The translations under genes and the position numbers were made by a program. Shown in pieces: positions 24,785-35,500 of a DNA stretch of 64,000 nucleotides (the first letter of the stretch is position 1; every line of letters begins with the position of its first letter). Source of the DNA: DASXMX01 sp036794395 (GTDB taxonomy: Bacteria; Planctomycetota; Phycisphaerae; Tepidisphaerales; Tepidisphaeraceae); contig DAIRGS010000002.1 in NCBI GenBank assembly GCA_036794395.1, positions 3,350 through 67,349 of the forward strand, given 5' to 3'. Below the pieces are notes generated by a model, which was given only the letters and a program-made list of their open reading frames with translations, did no database searches and was not told the origin of the DNA.

Positions 24785-26443
24785 TCAGGTACTGACGACT
24801 GGAGCCGGTGCACCCATGGGCGATTGCAAGTCGTATGCATAGGGCGGCTGGGAAATCACGGGAGTCTTTTCGAAATTTTCGGTCGGGGGCGGAGAAGGCG
24901 TTTGCCACTCCAGGCTCATCGATCGCCACGGATTTGGCCCGGCGTCGCGCCCGTACTTCAGCGAGTACAGGAGATAGACCAGGGGCATGAAATACCCAAT
25001 CGCCAGAATGCTCGCCCCCGCGGTGGAAAGCACGTGATAAACTTGAAACTCGGGCGGGTAAGCAAAATATCGCCGGGGCATTCCGAGGTATCCCATGATG
25101 TATTGCGGGAAAAAGGTGAGGTTAAAGCCGATAAAGCCGATCCCTGCCGCGATCTTTCCCCAGAACTCGGAATACATTTTTCCGGTGATTTTCGGCCACC
25201 AGTAATGTACGCCGCCGAGGTATCCCATCACCGCGCCGCCAACCATCACATAATGAAAGTGAGCGACCACGAAGTACGTATCGTGCATGTGAACATCGAG
25301 CCCGAGCGTGGCGAGCATGACGCCGGTCAGCCCGCCGATTGTGAACAGACCCATGAAGCCAACCATATAGAGCATGGGTGTTTCGAGCGCTACCGAGCCT
25401 TTGTAAAGCGTAAACGTCCAGCTGAAAATCTTGACCGCGGTCGGAATGGCAACAGCAAAGCTCAGAATCGAAAACACCAGGCCGCTGTACGGGGAAATGC
25501 CCGCATCGAACATGTGGTGGCCCCACACCAGGAACCCAATCAGCATGATCGCGAGGCTCGAGAAGGCAATTGCTTTGTAACCAAATGGGCGCTTGCGCGC
25601 CATGTTGGTAATGATCTCGCTGGCGACGCCGAAGGTCGGCAGAATCTGGATGTAAACGACAGGGTGCGAGTAGAACCAGAACAGGTGCTGGAAGAGAATT
25701 GGATCGCCGCCGAGCGCGGGATCGAAGATGCCGATGCGTAGAATCCGCTCGACTGCCAACAGCACAAGCGTGATCGCGAGCACAGGCGTGGCCAGCACGA
25801 AGATCACGCTGGTTGCATACATCGCCCAGCAGAACAGCGGAAGGCGGAACCAGGTCAGACCGGGCGCGCGCATCTTGTGAATCGTCACAATAAAATTCAG
25901 CCCCGTGAAAATGGAGCTGAAGCCGTTGACGAAAATCGCCGCAACGGTGAGCGTCACATGGGTGTTGGCAAACAGACTGCTGTAGGGCGTGTAGAACGTC
26001 CAACCGGTATCAACCCCGCCGAAAATCAAGACCGCCAGGATCATGACCGCTGAGATCGTGAACAAATACCAGCTCGCAAGATTGAGGCGTGGGAAGGCCA
26101 GATCGCGGGCGCCGATCATCATGGGAATCAGGAAATTGCCCAGCGTAGTTGGGATCGAGGGAACCAGAAACCACCAGACCATGACAATGCCGTGAAGCGT
26201 GAAGGCGCGGTTGTAAATGGTGGGCTCGCGCAATAAGCCGGCGGGGGACAGCAGATTGATGCGGATCATGGCTGCCGCGACTGCTGCGACCATGAACATG
26301 AGCGTGATCGTCACCATGTAAAGGATGCCGATGCGTTTGTGGTCTTTGGTCAAAAGCCACGAGCGGATCGTGTGGCCGGCGTTGAGATACGTCGCACGCG
26401 CCGGCGGATCAAATTCAGCGGGGATGTAGGGGATTGAACTCAT
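24785..26443 (-). CDS. ctaD: Cytochrome c oxidase subunit I (A2-type, caa3)
   Basis: The catalytic subunit, 552 residues with twelve helices. His84 (TLHGIVM) is a low-spin heme ligand. CuB ligands are His260 in YSHPVVYI, with the cross-linked Tyr264, and His309-His310 in WGHHMF. HDTYFVVAHFHYVM carries the heme ligands of helix X. The D-channel Glu of A1 oxidases (HPEVY) is Val here and is preceded by Tyr258-Ser259, the YSHP signature of the A2 subfamily as in Rhodothermus and Thermus caa3. It overlaps ctaC by ATGA. Confidence 0.95.
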   Translation of the reverse strand: MSSIPYIPAEFDPPARATYLNAGHTIRSWLLTKDHKRIGILYMVTITLMFMVAAVAAAMIRINLLSPAGLLREPTIYNRAFTLHGIVMVWWFLVPSIPTTLGNFLIPMMIGARDLAFPRLNLASWYLFTISAVMILAVLIFGGVDTGWTFYTPYSSLFANTHVTLTVAAIFVNGFSSIFTGLNFIVTIHKMRAPGLTWFRLPLFCWAMYATSVIFVLATPVLAITLVLLAVERILRIGIFDPALGGDPILFQHLFWFYSHPVVYIQILPTFGVASEIITNMARKRPFGYKAIAFSSLAIMLIGFLVWGHHMFDAGISPYSGLVFSILSFAVAIPTAVKIFSWTFTLYKGSVALETPMLYMVGFMGLFTIGGLTGVMLATLGLDVHMHDTYFVVAHFHYVMVGGAVMGYLGGVHYWWPKITGKMYSEFWGKIAAGIGFIGFNLTFFPQYIMGYLGMPRRYFAYPPEFQVYHVLSTAGASILAIGYFMPLVYLLYSLKYGRDAGPNPWRSMSLEWQTPSPPPTENFEKTPVISQPPYAYDLQSPMGAPAPVVST

Positions 26444-27519
26444 GGTCTTCGATCTTGCTGAAGAGGGCTTTGATTGGAGCCGGGCGGCTCCCGGGCCGGG
26501 GGTTGATTCAGAAGAAGATCCGGATGATACCCGTTCACCGGTTGCGTGCTCGGCCGTGTTTGCGGGCCGGCGGCCGAAGCGCCGGGAATGGTGTTATCCA
26601 TCGCGGCGCCTAGCGACTTGATGTACTCGATCAGATCAAAGATCTGCTCTTCTGAAAGCTGGCCCTGATAGGTGGGCATAATGGGACCAAAACCCGCAAC
26701 GAGCTTGTTGGCCGGGGCGACAATCGATTCGCGCAGGTATTGTTCGTCGGCGATGGTTGTGGTGCCGTCGTTGAGCTTGACGAGGCTCATGTACAGGCCG
26801 GCAAGGCTGGGGGCGCGCTGCCCATGACATGTGGCGCATCCATAGGACTGGAACAGCCGCGACCCGGAAACGGCGGCCGGTTCGTCGGCGGTTCTCCCTT
26901 CCAGCCACGATTGATATGCGGCCGGTTGCATGACAATCACCGAGCCGATCATCCGTGAATGTAAATCGCCGCAATATTGATTGCAGAACAGGTGGAATTC
27001 ACCGGTGCGCGTGGCTTCAAACCATTCGGTCACATAAATCCCGGGAATCACATCCTGCTTGATGCGGAAATCTGGGATCCCAAAATCGTGAATCACATCT
27101 TGTGATGTCAGCACCAGCTTGATGGGCCGGCCCACCGGAACGTGCAGCGTATTGATCTCCCGCGGGCCTTCAGGATGCTGGAGCTTCCACATCCACTGCT
27201 TGCCCACCACGTTGATCTGCATGGCGTTAGCGGGGGGGCGTTTGTTGCGGATGTAGATCCAGCCACCCCAAAAAAACATGATCACCATCAGCGATGCCGG
27301 AATAAAAATATAGGTCAGCTCCAGCAGCGTGCTGGTGGGGGTGTAAGCCGGCACATCATCATCCGAGCGACGGCGGTACTTCAGCGAGAAATAAAGCACC
27401 AGCCCGGCGATCAGAAACACAAAAAAGCACGACACAAGGAACTCGAACAAAAACAACGCATCGACATTCCACGCATTGCGCGATGCCTGCTCGGGGAAGA
27501 TGCGAAAGGCGTTGCTCAT
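26440..27519 (-). CDS. ctaC: Cytochrome c oxidase subunit II with fused cytochrome c
   Basis: 359 residues. Two N-terminal transmembrane helices are followed by the periplasmic cupredoxin domain with an intact CuA site: FCNQYCGDLHSRM supplies two Cys, His and Met, with the earlier His in VIHDFGIPDF. A C-terminal cytochrome c domain has GCATCHG and the likely axial Met in IMPTYQGQLSEEQ, which makes this a caa3 enzyme. A Pro/Gln-rich tail of some 50 residues follows. The gene lies three bases after the Sco gene and overlaps ctaD by four. Confidence 0.95.
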   Translation of the reverse strand: MSNAFRIFPEQASRNAWNVDALFLFEFLVSCFFVFLIAGLVLYFSLKYRRRSDDDVPAYTPTSTLLELTYIFIPASLMVIMFFWGGWIYIRNKRPPANAMQINVVGKQWMWKLQHPEGPREINTLHVPVGRPIKLVLTSQDVIHDFGIPDFRIKQDVIPGIYVTEWFEATRTGEFHLFCNQYCGDLHSRMIGSVIVMQPAAYQSWLEGRTADEPAAVSGSRLFQSYGCATCHGQRAPSLAGLYMSLVKLNDGTTTIADEQYLRESIVAPANKLVAGFGPIMPTYQGQLSEEQIFDLIEYIKSLGAAMDNTIPGASAAGPQTRPSTQPVNGYHPDLLLNQPPAREPPGSNQSPLQQDRRP

Positions 27520-27522
27520 AAA

Positions 27523-28362
27523 TTACGGCTGGCCCCCGGTATGAGGAAACGTTCTGGAAACGCGGGCTCGAAGCCGATCCCGGCGAAGATTGATCACGAT
27601 GTAAATGCCCAGCAGAAGCGCGGTGCCCACCCCGCACGCCTGCACGATACGATTGATCATCACCGTGTACCGGCCCGTCGTGGCGTCGTAGTGAAAGCAA
27701 TACAGCAGGATGCGATCGGAGACCGAGGCGGACTTCCCACCGCTGGCCTCCGCCAGTGAAAGCTGAAGATCGGACGGGGCGTAGTCGATGCCGTAGAAGT
27801 AGCGCGTCGTTTTGCCTTGCGGGGATAGCACGATGATCCCGCTGGCGTGCGCGTATTGCTTGAATTTCGGGTCCCATGAATATCGGAAGCCGACCGCATC
27901 GGTGATGCGATCGATCGATGCCTGCGAGCCGGTGAGGAAATGCCAGCCCGCCGCCGCACTGGGCCTTTGGTATGCGCGGAGATAACTCTGCTTTTTGTCA
28001 CGGGCGAGTGCTGGCGTGTCGTGCGGATTGAAGCTCACCGTCAGCACATCAAAATCGTCCCCGCAGCTCATCTTCATCACGTTCATCGACCGCGTGAGGT
28101 CGTTGAGCACCATCGTGCAGAGCATCGGGCATTCGTAATAGACCAGCGCAAGAATGAGCGGCCGCTTGCCGTAATAATCCGAAAGACGCACCGAACGCCC
28201 CAGTTCATCCGTGAACGCAAGATCCCCTGGGACCTGCACATCCAGCTTCTGCTCGATGGCAACATCTTTCAGCGCCGGCGGCGTGAACGCGGAACTCATT
28301 GGCCCGGCCGCGCTGCACGCCAGTAGGAGAAAAGTCAGAAGTTGTACGCGTCTCAAATTCAT
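27523..28362 (-). CDS. Sco1/SenC-family copper chaperone with C-terminal anchor
   Basis: A 279-residue exported thioredoxin-fold protein for CuA assembly. An N-terminal signal (LLTFLLLACSAAGPMSSA) is followed by the copper site YYECPMLC (CxxxC) and the downstream His in QYAHASGIIVL. A C-terminal helix (ACGVGTALLLGIYIVINL) would anchor it in the membrane, a form common in operons that combine alternative complex III with caa3 oxidase. It sits directly before ctaC and overlaps the small membrane protein upstream by four bases. Confidence 0.88.
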   Translation of the reverse strand: MNLRRVQLLTFLLLACSAAGPMSSAFTPPALKDVAIEQKLDVQVPGDLAFTDELGRSVRLSDYYGKRPLILALVYYECPMLCTMVLNDLTRSMNVMKMSCGDDFDVLTVSFNPHDTPALARDKKQSYLRAYQRPSAAAGWHFLTGSQASIDRITDAVGFRYSWDPKFKQYAHASGIIVLSPQGKTTRYFYGIDYAPSDLQLSLAEASGGKSASVSDRILLYCFHYDATTGRYTVMINRIVQACGVGTALLLGIYIVINLRRDRLRARVSRTFPHTGGQP

Positions 28363-28781
28363 GGGTGATTCTGCCTCTGAGTTGCTTCGCGGATGACCGG
28401 GGCCATTACATTCGCCGGGATTTCCACCTGCGCGTGATTAACAGGGTCCACCTTCCATCCCATCCGTCGGAAAACCTCATCCTCGGCGGCGTACATGTTC
28501 AAAAGATCCTGACGCGGCAGCGTGTTGTTCGGCTCGCTGGGCTGGATTCGCGGCGATGGCACGGCCGAAGGCGATGCAGCCGAGTACGTGATTTCCCGGG
28601 CCTGATCCGCGTGAAGAAACCTTTCGTAGACGTACCACGCACCGGCATGTATGCCTGCGCCGCTTATTCCAAGCCCCACGACCAGCCACGCCAACGCCTT
28701 GACGTTCACGCCGCTGGTTTCGTAGCCGGCCTCGAGGCTTTCACTCGATGGGGGGCGAAGTTGTTGTTCGTCCGTCTTCAT
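28359..28781 (-). CDS. Small membrane protein of the ACIII/caa3 operon
   Basis: A 140-residue protein with one hydrophobic helix (ALAWLVVGLGISGAGIHAGAW) and a periplasmic tail. The tail carries PRIQPSEPNNTLPRQDLLNM, then EDEVFRRMGWKVDPVNH and VEIPANVMAPVI. This tail pattern, PR-LQ, DL, E, GW-D, IP-MA, recurs in unnamed proteins next to ActF or Sco genes. The function is unknown; assembly or stabilisation of the oxidase is a guess. Its start overlaps the end of actF by 41 bp. Confidence 0.75.
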   Translation of the reverse strand: MKTDEQQLRPPSSESLEAGYETSGVNVKALAWLVVGLGISGAGIHAGAWYVYERFLHADQAREITYSAASPSAVPSPRIQPSEPNNTLPRQDLLNMYAAEDEVFRRMGWKVDPVNHAQVEIPANVMAPVIREATQRQNHP

Positions 28782-29982
28782 GATTCAGCATTTGCGTCGG
28801 GAGGTTTCCGATGTTCGAGGTCAGCGGGCGCTTCTGCAAAATCCAGAAGAACGCCGCCAGCCACAGTCCTCCGACCGCGATAAAAGCAAGTCCATTTAAA
28901 AGTTGCGCTAGCGCCCATTGCCCCATGCTTCGAACGCCGGGCTCGACGTCGGCGGGGGTAATCCAATAAATCTCGTCCACGATGTGAATGACAAATACAG
29001 CTGCGGCAATCGCCGCGAGGCGCCCGATCGTCCGCTTCAAAGGGCGATGAAGAAGGATGAGAAACGGGATCAGGAAATGGAACAGGATCAACGCTGCGCC
29101 AACCCACCGCCATCCCCCATGCGTGCGGCGGATATACCAGGTAATTTCACCCTGGCTGTTGCCCAGCCAGATCACCAGAAACTGCGCGAAGCTCAGGTAG
29201 GACCACATAATCACAAAAGTGAGCAGGACGTTGCCCAGGTCGATGAGATAATTGGGATCGAGCATCGATTGAATCGGCTCGGCATTTCGGAACAAGTACA
29301 GCATCATGATCAGAAAGCACGTCGCCGAGACGGCCTGGCTGAGGCAGACGATGAAGCCGAACACGCTCGATTGCCAGTGGGGCTCGCGTGACATGATCCA
29401 GTCGATGCTGCCGAGGGTCATGAGGAAAAAGTACACGACCAGCCCGCCGGCACTGGCGCGACGGATGCGGCCAAGGATGAGCGACGCCCTGGCCCCCGCG
29501 CGATCCAGCGCGCGAGTCTGAATGAGCAAGCCCATCACAATGAACGCCATGAGGACGATGACGGTCCTCACGGTCCAGAAAGGCCAGTTAAGATAGCTCG
29601 CGTGCTTGTAGCGAAGCACGGCATCTGAATTGACCAGAGCCTTGTCCATCCAGGGGTAGATCCATTTGGCTCCGATCAGGATTGGGAGAAAAAGGATGGC
29701 CAGCAGCGGCATGCACGCCCCCGCGGCTTCGCCAAACCGCCGGATGAGGTGGCCCCACCCACCCCCCAGCAGGTGGTGCATCATCACGACGCCGATCGAG
29801 CCAAGCGATATGCCAAGCCAGAAGATCCAGGCGAAGAGCCACGCACTGTAGAGCTGGCCGGGGGCGCGGCTCCAACCGATCCCCCCAATCACCGCCAACA
29901 GCAGCAACGCGCCGATTGCCGCGATCAGCGGGAGCTTAATCGCGCGATCAAAGATCGGGGACTGCGGCCGGGCTTCGGTCAC
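28741..29982 (-). CDS. actF: Alternative complex III subunit ActF
   Basis: A 413-residue polytopic membrane protein with about ten helices. It begins LPLIAAIGALLLLAVIGG and later has WLFAWIFWLGISLGSIGVVMMHHLLGGGWG, then YPWMDKALVNSD and YLSFAQFLVIWLGN, all typical of ActF. It belongs to the NrfD-like quinol-interacting family and is the second such subunit in the complex, beside ActC. The complex oxidises quinol and passes electrons to cytochrome c, replacing cytochrome bc1. It overlaps actE by four bases. Confidence 0.92.
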   Translation of the reverse strand: MTEARPQSPIFDRAIKLPLIAAIGALLLLAVIGGIGWSRAPGQLYSAWLFAWIFWLGISLGSIGVVMMHHLLGGGWGHLIRRFGEAAGACMPLLAILFLPILIGAKWIYPWMDKALVNSDAVLRYKHASYLNWPFWTVRTVIVLMAFIVMGLLIQTRALDRAGARASLILGRIRRASAGGLVVYFFLMTLGSIDWIMSREPHWQSSVFGFIVCLSQAVSATCFLIMMLYLFRNAEPIQSMLDPNYLIDLGNVLLTFVIMWSYLSFAQFLVIWLGNSQGEITWYIRRTHGGWRWVGAALILFHFLIPFLILLHRPLKRTIGRLAAIAAAVFVIHIVDEIYWITPADVEPGVRSMGQWALAQLLNGLAFIAVGGLWLAAFFWILQKRPLTSNIGNLPTQMLNHEDGRTTTSPPIE

Positions 29983-30581
29983 GGACGCACCCCCTTCAAC
30001 GCCGTCAATTCAGCGGCCGAGAGCGTTCCGTTTTTCGCCGACTGACGAACCGATTCCTGAAGCGTGCGGATATACGCGGCGATCGCCCAGCGATCCGCCG
30101 GCGCTACACGCTCGGCATAACTGAACATCGCGCCACGCCCATTGGAAATCACATCGTAAAAATGCGAATCCGGCGTCTTGGTCACGTCGCTGAGCCGATC
30201 GTTATGAAACGACGGCGGTCGAATCATTCCGCGTTGAACGATCATCCCATTGCCATCGCCCAGCCGCCCATGACACACAGAGCAATAGATATTGAACCGC
30301 TCCTGCCCGCGACGAATGAGCTGGGCATCGACACTCGGCGGTGAAGAAATGCCGGTCGCCCCATCCCGGGAATCGCGTATCGAACTCGCAGGGCGCGCAA
30401 TGGTTCCGCCCACAAGAGGCCGTGCTTCGGTCCCATCGGCAAACACTGGAGTCGGTTCGTAAGGGTTGAGCTTTGGCTGGTCGGCCATGTCATCGTTCTT
30501 GCAACCCGCCGCGCAAAGCCCCAGAAGGAGGATGGGCATCATCCAGTGCACAACACAACGACTCAACGGTGCCCGAATCAT
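29979..30581 (-). CDS. actE: Alternative complex III monoheme cytochrome ActE
   Basis: A 200-residue exported lipoprotein: the N-terminus ends LLLGLCAAGC, giving an AAG-Cys lipobox. A single heme c site, CSVCH, lies at about residue 98, and a C-terminal region (YAERVAPADRWAIAAYIRTLQ) is typical of class I cytochrome c. It probably hands electrons from ActA/ActB to the oxidase. GTG/ATG overlaps join it to actD and actF. Confidence 0.92.
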   Translation of the reverse strand: MIRAPLSRCVVHWMMPILLLGLCAAGCKNDDMADQPKLNPYEPTPVFADGTEARPLVGGTIARPASSIRDSRDGATGISSPPSVDAQLIRRGQERFNIYCSVCHGRLGDGNGMIVQRGMIRPPSFHNDRLSDVTKTPDSHFYDVISNGRGAMFSYAERVAPADRWAIAAYIRTLQESVRQSAKNGTLSAAELTALKGVRP

Positions 30582-31120
30582 TCCGGCACCTCCGTGATCG
30601 AGAGCGGATTGAGGCTCTCAAGAAGTGCTCGGGTCTGTTCCGGATCGTAATGGACGTCTTTCGCTTCGATGCAGAGGAAAAAGCGGTCCTTGCTCGCGCG
30701 CTGGAACGGTGGGGCGTTAAAAACGGGGTGATACGGTTGCGGCAGCCGATTCATCACCAGCATGGTCAACACCGCGCCAAGCGATGCGCACAGCACCATC
30801 ATTTCAAACGTGATCGCAATAAAGGCCGGCCAACTGTTCGGCGGGCGCCCGCCGATGTTCCATCGGTAGCTGATCACGTTTGCGTACCAGCACATCGCAA
30901 AGCCAAAGATGGCGCCAAATGCGCCCGACACGAGCGTCACCAGCGGAATCCTGGTTTGTGGCTGGCCCAGCGCATCGCAAAGCCCTTCAACCGGCATGGG
31001 CGAATACCCCTCGGTCTGGCGGTAGCCCGCCGCGTAAACGCGATGGGCCGCGTCCAGCAGCGCCCGATCCGAGTCAAACTCGGCGAGCATTCCGTAGATA
31101 ACCGGTCGTGTCGCTTCCAT
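30578..31120 (-). CDS. actD: Alternative complex III subunit ActD (DUF3341)
   Basis: A 180-residue protein. An N-terminal cytoplasmic alpha/beta domain (IYGMLAEFDSDRALLDAAHRV) with the sequence GYSPMPVEGL is followed by two transmembrane helices (IPLVTLVSGAFGAIFGFAMC and WPAFIAITFEMMVLCASLGA) and a tail with DRFFLCIEA. This is the DUF3341/ActD layout. The gene lies three bases after actC and overlaps actE. Confidence 0.9.
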   Translation of the reverse strand: MEATRPVIYGMLAEFDSDRALLDAAHRVYAAGYRQTEGYSPMPVEGLCDALGQPQTRIPLVTLVSGAFGAIFGFAMCWYANVISYRWNIGGRPPNSWPAFIAITFEMMVLCASLGAVLTMLVMNRLPQPYHPVFNAPPFQRASKDRFFLCIEAKDVHYDPEQTRALLESLNPLSITEVPE

Positions 31121-31123
31121 CTG

Positions 31124-32512
31124 TTACCCGGCCGCCTCGGCATCCGATTTATGGCTCGAATGCACCAACTCACGCATCTCCGAAATACTGATCACGGGGA
31201 GAAGTCTTGCGAAGAGGATAAAGCAGAACAGGAAAAACCCGATTGTTCCCAGGAGCACCGCCCAGTCCCAGCGCGTCGGGTAATACATGCCCCACGAGCT
31301 GGGCAGGAAATCGCGATGGAGGCTGATGATCACGATCACAAACCGCTCGCCCCACATGCCCACCTGAATGACCAGCGAGATCAGAAACATCAGCCAGACG
31401 TTCCGTCGCACCCAACGGAACCACAGCGCCTGCGGCGTAACGACGTTGCAGAACACGATCGTCCACCACGTCCAGGCGTATGGGCCCAACGCGCGGTTGG
31501 CGTTGAGATAGCGCTCCGTTGGCTCGCCGCTGTACCAGCCCATGAAGTATTCCATCGAGTACCCGTACGCGACGATGAGCCCGGTCACCAATAGCAGCTT
31601 GGCGCAATTGTCGATGTGCTGAAGCGTGATCATGTCCTTCAATCGAAAGATCGAACGCATCGGAATGGCCAGCGTCAGCACCATCGCAAAGCCCGAGAAA
31701 ATCGCCCCGGCCACAAAGTAGGGCGGAAAGATCGTCGTATGCCACCCCGGCACCTGCGCCTCGGCGAAATCCATGCTGACCACGCTGTGGACCGACACGA
31801 CCAGCGGCGCCGCCAGCCCGCCCAGGAGCAAGTAAGCGCTGTGATAGCGCCGCCAGTGGCTTGCCGCCCCGCGCCACCCCAGGGCCAGCACGCCATAGAT
31901 TCGCGCGACCGTTTTATTGCTGGCCTGATCGCGCAAGGTCGCCAGATCGGGAATAAGACCCACGTACCAGAATATCAATGAGACCGTGAAATACGTGGAC
32001 ACCGCAAAAACGTCCCACACCAGCGCGCTGCGAAACTGCGGCCAAAGCCACATCGTGTTGGGGTACGGCAGCAGATAATAAAACTTCCACGGTCGCCCAA
32101 GATGCAGCAGCGGAAACATTCCCGCGCACGCCACCGCAAACAGCGTCATTGCCTCGGCGAACCGGTTGATGCTCGTTCGCCAATCCTGCCGCATCAGCAG
32201 CAGCATCGCCGAGATAAACGTCCCGGCGTGGCCAATGCCGATCCACCAGACGAAGTTCACGATCGCAAAGCCCCACGCGACGGGCACGTTCACGCCCCAA
32301 ATGCCCACGCCACGCGCAAACAGATAGCTGACGGCGAGCATCAGCATGCAGACGAACAACCCGGTGAATCCCACGACCACAAACCACGTAAGCGTGAAGG
32401 GTCTGGTCAGCACCAGGTCCGCGATCTTGTCGGTCACCGATGCGTACGTGTGCCCCGGTGCCAGCACCAGCGTCGTCTCCGAGTTCGGGATTTCGGCGGC
32501 GTGCCCGCTCAT
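31124..32512 (-). CDS. actC: Alternative complex III subunit ActC (NrfD-like)
   Basis: A 462-residue integral membrane protein of the NrfD/PsrC family with about ten helices. Conserved stretches include GVNVPVAWGFAIVNFVWWIG, HAGTFISAMLLLMRQDWRTS and SVVSMDFAEAQVPGWHTTIF. It forms the quinol-binding membrane subunit contacting ActB. The last residues are hydrophilic (HSSHKSDAEAAG). ATGA overlap with actB shows translational coupling. Confidence 0.93.
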   Translation of the reverse strand: MSGHAAEIPNSETTLVLAPGHTYASVTDKIADLVLTRPFTLTWFVVVGFTGLFVCMLMLAVSYLFARGVGIWGVNVPVAWGFAIVNFVWWIGIGHAGTFISAMLLLMRQDWRTSINRFAEAMTLFAVACAGMFPLLHLGRPWKFYYLLPYPNTMWLWPQFRSALVWDVFAVSTYFTVSLIFWYVGLIPDLATLRDQASNKTVARIYGVLALGWRGAASHWRRYHSAYLLLGGLAAPLVVSVHSVVSMDFAEAQVPGWHTTIFPPYFVAGAIFSGFAMVLTLAIPMRSIFRLKDMITLQHIDNCAKLLLVTGLIVAYGYSMEYFMGWYSGEPTERYLNANRALGPYAWTWWTIVFCNVVTPQALWFRWVRRNVWLMFLISLVIQVGMWGERFVIVIISLHRDFLPSSWGMYYPTRWDWAVLLGTIGFFLFCFILFARLLPVISISEMRELVHSSHKSDAEAAG

Positions 32513-35500
32513 GCCTTGGCCTCGGGTTCAAGGTCTGGATTGGGATTGCGAAGCCGGGCCATGTACGTGGTTCGCGGCTTGGTCGTGAGATCCGCCAACA
32601 ACGAATAATCCGTGGGCTCCTGTTTCAGTTTCCCGACCTTCGTAAGCTGGGGCAGAGCAGCGCCCTGATCGTTCATCACCGGGACTGGAAGTATGCTGCC
32701 GAACACGATCGCGTCTGTCGGGCAGGCCTGTTGGCAGGCGGTTTGAAGGTTTTCCAGCTTCTCAAATTCTTCGTTATGCCGGCGGCGCTTTAGCTCGGCA
32801 ATTTCGCGATCGATCGAATGCTGCCGTTCAGGTGTCGCTCCGGTTCGTTCCTCGCTCAGCGCTTTCTGCCGCTGCTCCAGCCCGACGATCATCTTCTCAA
32901 TCTCGATGCGCGTTCGCGTCAGCCGCTGCACGCAATACGTACACTTTTCCATCACGCCCCGGCTGCGCACCGTTACCTGCGGATTGTGCTGAAGATTGAA
33001 AAGCTCGTCGCTGTTCTTCATGTAATTGAAGAAATTGAAGCGGCGAACTTTGTACGGGCAGTTGTTCGAGCAATAGCGCGTCCCCACGCAGCGGTTGTAG
33101 ACCATCTCGTTCACGCCCTCGGGGCTGTGAACGGTCGCGCCAACTGGGCACACCACTTCGCACGGCGCGTTCTCGCAATGCATGCACGGCACCGGCTGAT
33201 GAAACACGCGCGGATTTGCCAGCGGATCTTCCCCGTGATCCATCTGCTCTTTCGTCAGCGAGCTTCCGAAGTATTGATCGATGCGAATCCAATGCATGTC
33301 GCGCTGCCGGGCAACCTGCTCGCGCCCAACCACGGCGATGTTGTTCTCCGAAACGCACGCCACCATGCACGCGTTGCAACCGATGCACGATTGCATGTCG
33401 ATCGACATGCCCCATTGATACCCTTTGCTGTAATCCCATCCGGGGTATAGCGACAGAAGCGGCTTCTTCTCCACGTCCCCGCCCAGTTCCTGCACAAAGA
33501 AGCGGTGTTTTTCCGATTCATTGAAGTATTGAAGCGTGGCCGTGCGAACCAGCTTGCGATTGTTTACTTCGCGTTGCTCTTCATCGGTTGCCGGGTTTTC
33601 GATCGCGTCGGGCTTGAGCGATTCATGGTGAGAGGGCTCATCGAATCGCGGCAACGTGTCCATCGCGTGATGATTTCGGGTGGCAACAAGCTGATGGAAA
33701 GCGCCCGTCTTTTCGTGCGACACTCCCGTCGCGAACCAGGGTGAGCCCGACCCGCGCAAGGCGTAGGCGTTGAATCCCCGCGGCGTGCCATCCGATTCGA
33801 GCGCCGTGCTGCCGCCCCGTTGCGCGCCGTAACCCAAATGCATGATGACCACGCCGTCAGGCACGCCAGGCAGCACCATAATCGGCGCCGCAACCTTCCG
33901 ACCATCGACTCCAAAACTGAGCATGTGGCCATCGGCCAGCTCAGGATGTTGTTGTCGCAATGCATCGGCGGTTTTAGGCGAGATCAACGCCGCGTTATCC
34001 CAGACCAGCTTCGTGAAAAACTTAGGCGTTTCCTGAAGCCAGCCGTTGTTGGCAAACGTGCCGTCGCCGATACTCGGATCCGCGCGGAAGATGATCTCCA
34101 GGGTTCCGCCAGCCGCGGGGATGGTCGTCGGACTGGAACCGGCAATCGGCGCGTGCGCCGCCGGCGATACGCTGACGGCCGGATATTTCGAACCTTCGAT
34201 CACGCCCCTTTGCAGCCACCCGTTCCACGCAGCATCGAACGAATCGCTCACCTGCCCGCGCCAATACTCGCGAACGATCTCGTACCCGCTCTTGGAAGGA
34301 TATTGCGAGGCCGGCGTGAGAAGAATGTCCATCACTTCAACAGCCGAGCGGCCTTTATGTAGCGGCGCGATGAGCGGCTGGATGATCGAGGCCGTGCCAT
34401 CGAATGCCCGAACGTCGCCCCACGCTTCAAGATAGTGGGCCTCGGGAAGATGCCATTGGCAGCGGTAGCTCGTGTCGTCAAACTGCCCGCCGTACATGCC
34501 AAGGTGAGCGGTGAGGTTTGTGTAAGAGCCATCACTCCGCTTTGTCGTCGTAAGGGCGAGCAACGCGTTCGCAAACGGAACATCTCCAGGAGCCGTGTAC
34601 GCGGGGTTGCCGCCGAGAATCAGTAGCGTGTCCACCCGGCCCCCGTTCATATCGCCAGTCAACTCGGCCAAAGACTCAAAAGCCGAAATCGTCCGGCCAT
34701 CCGCTCCAATTGCCAAACGCTCAACCGGCTCAGTGTAGTAAACCGTCCTCCCCACGTTCCCCAACGCCGCGTTCATCGCGTGAGCCAACGCATGAACCTC
34801 CGCCGGCTGCGATTCGCCCGCGATAATCAGCGTCGCGCCTTTGTTCTCCGGCTTGCGAAGGTCAGACACAATCGCATCCAGATATCGAGCCCATGCCGAT
34901 TGACCCTCCCCTAATGCGCCCGGCATTCCCAGTCGCTTGGCCAGCGCCGCGGCAAATTCCCCAATGTTCGACGGTTTCAACGGTATGCGATGATCCGCCA
35001 TCGACCCCGTCAGGCTAAACCCGCTTTCAATCATATAGAGCCGGTTCATTGTGGTTTGCCACGCATGCCGCACGCGCACTTGCCGCGCCGCGATAAAGTG
35101 GCGAGAATACTGAAGGCTGCTGGGGTTCTCGAAAAGAAAATCGTCGTCCAGAGAGACAATCACCCTGGCGTCGTGCGGCCGGTTCTCCGAATCAAATCGC
35201 CGGAACTGGTGGATCGTGCTGACAGGTCGGCCAAACGCCCGGCGAGCGCCTGCATCCGTATTGCTCCGGGCAAGCGGGTCGTAATGATGAACCCGCGCTT
35301 TTGGAAAATCGCGAAGAAACTGATCGAGCTGTGAGGTGAGAGTCGGCGAAGTGATCGTCCCCGCAAGGATGCGGATACCTTCACCACCGGACATCCGCTT
35401 AGCGTCGAGCCGATCGCGCATTTCGCGCGTAAACGATTCCCATGTACTCACCACCCCCGCACGCTCAACATCCCGGCTGCGCTCGGGATCGTAAAGCTGG

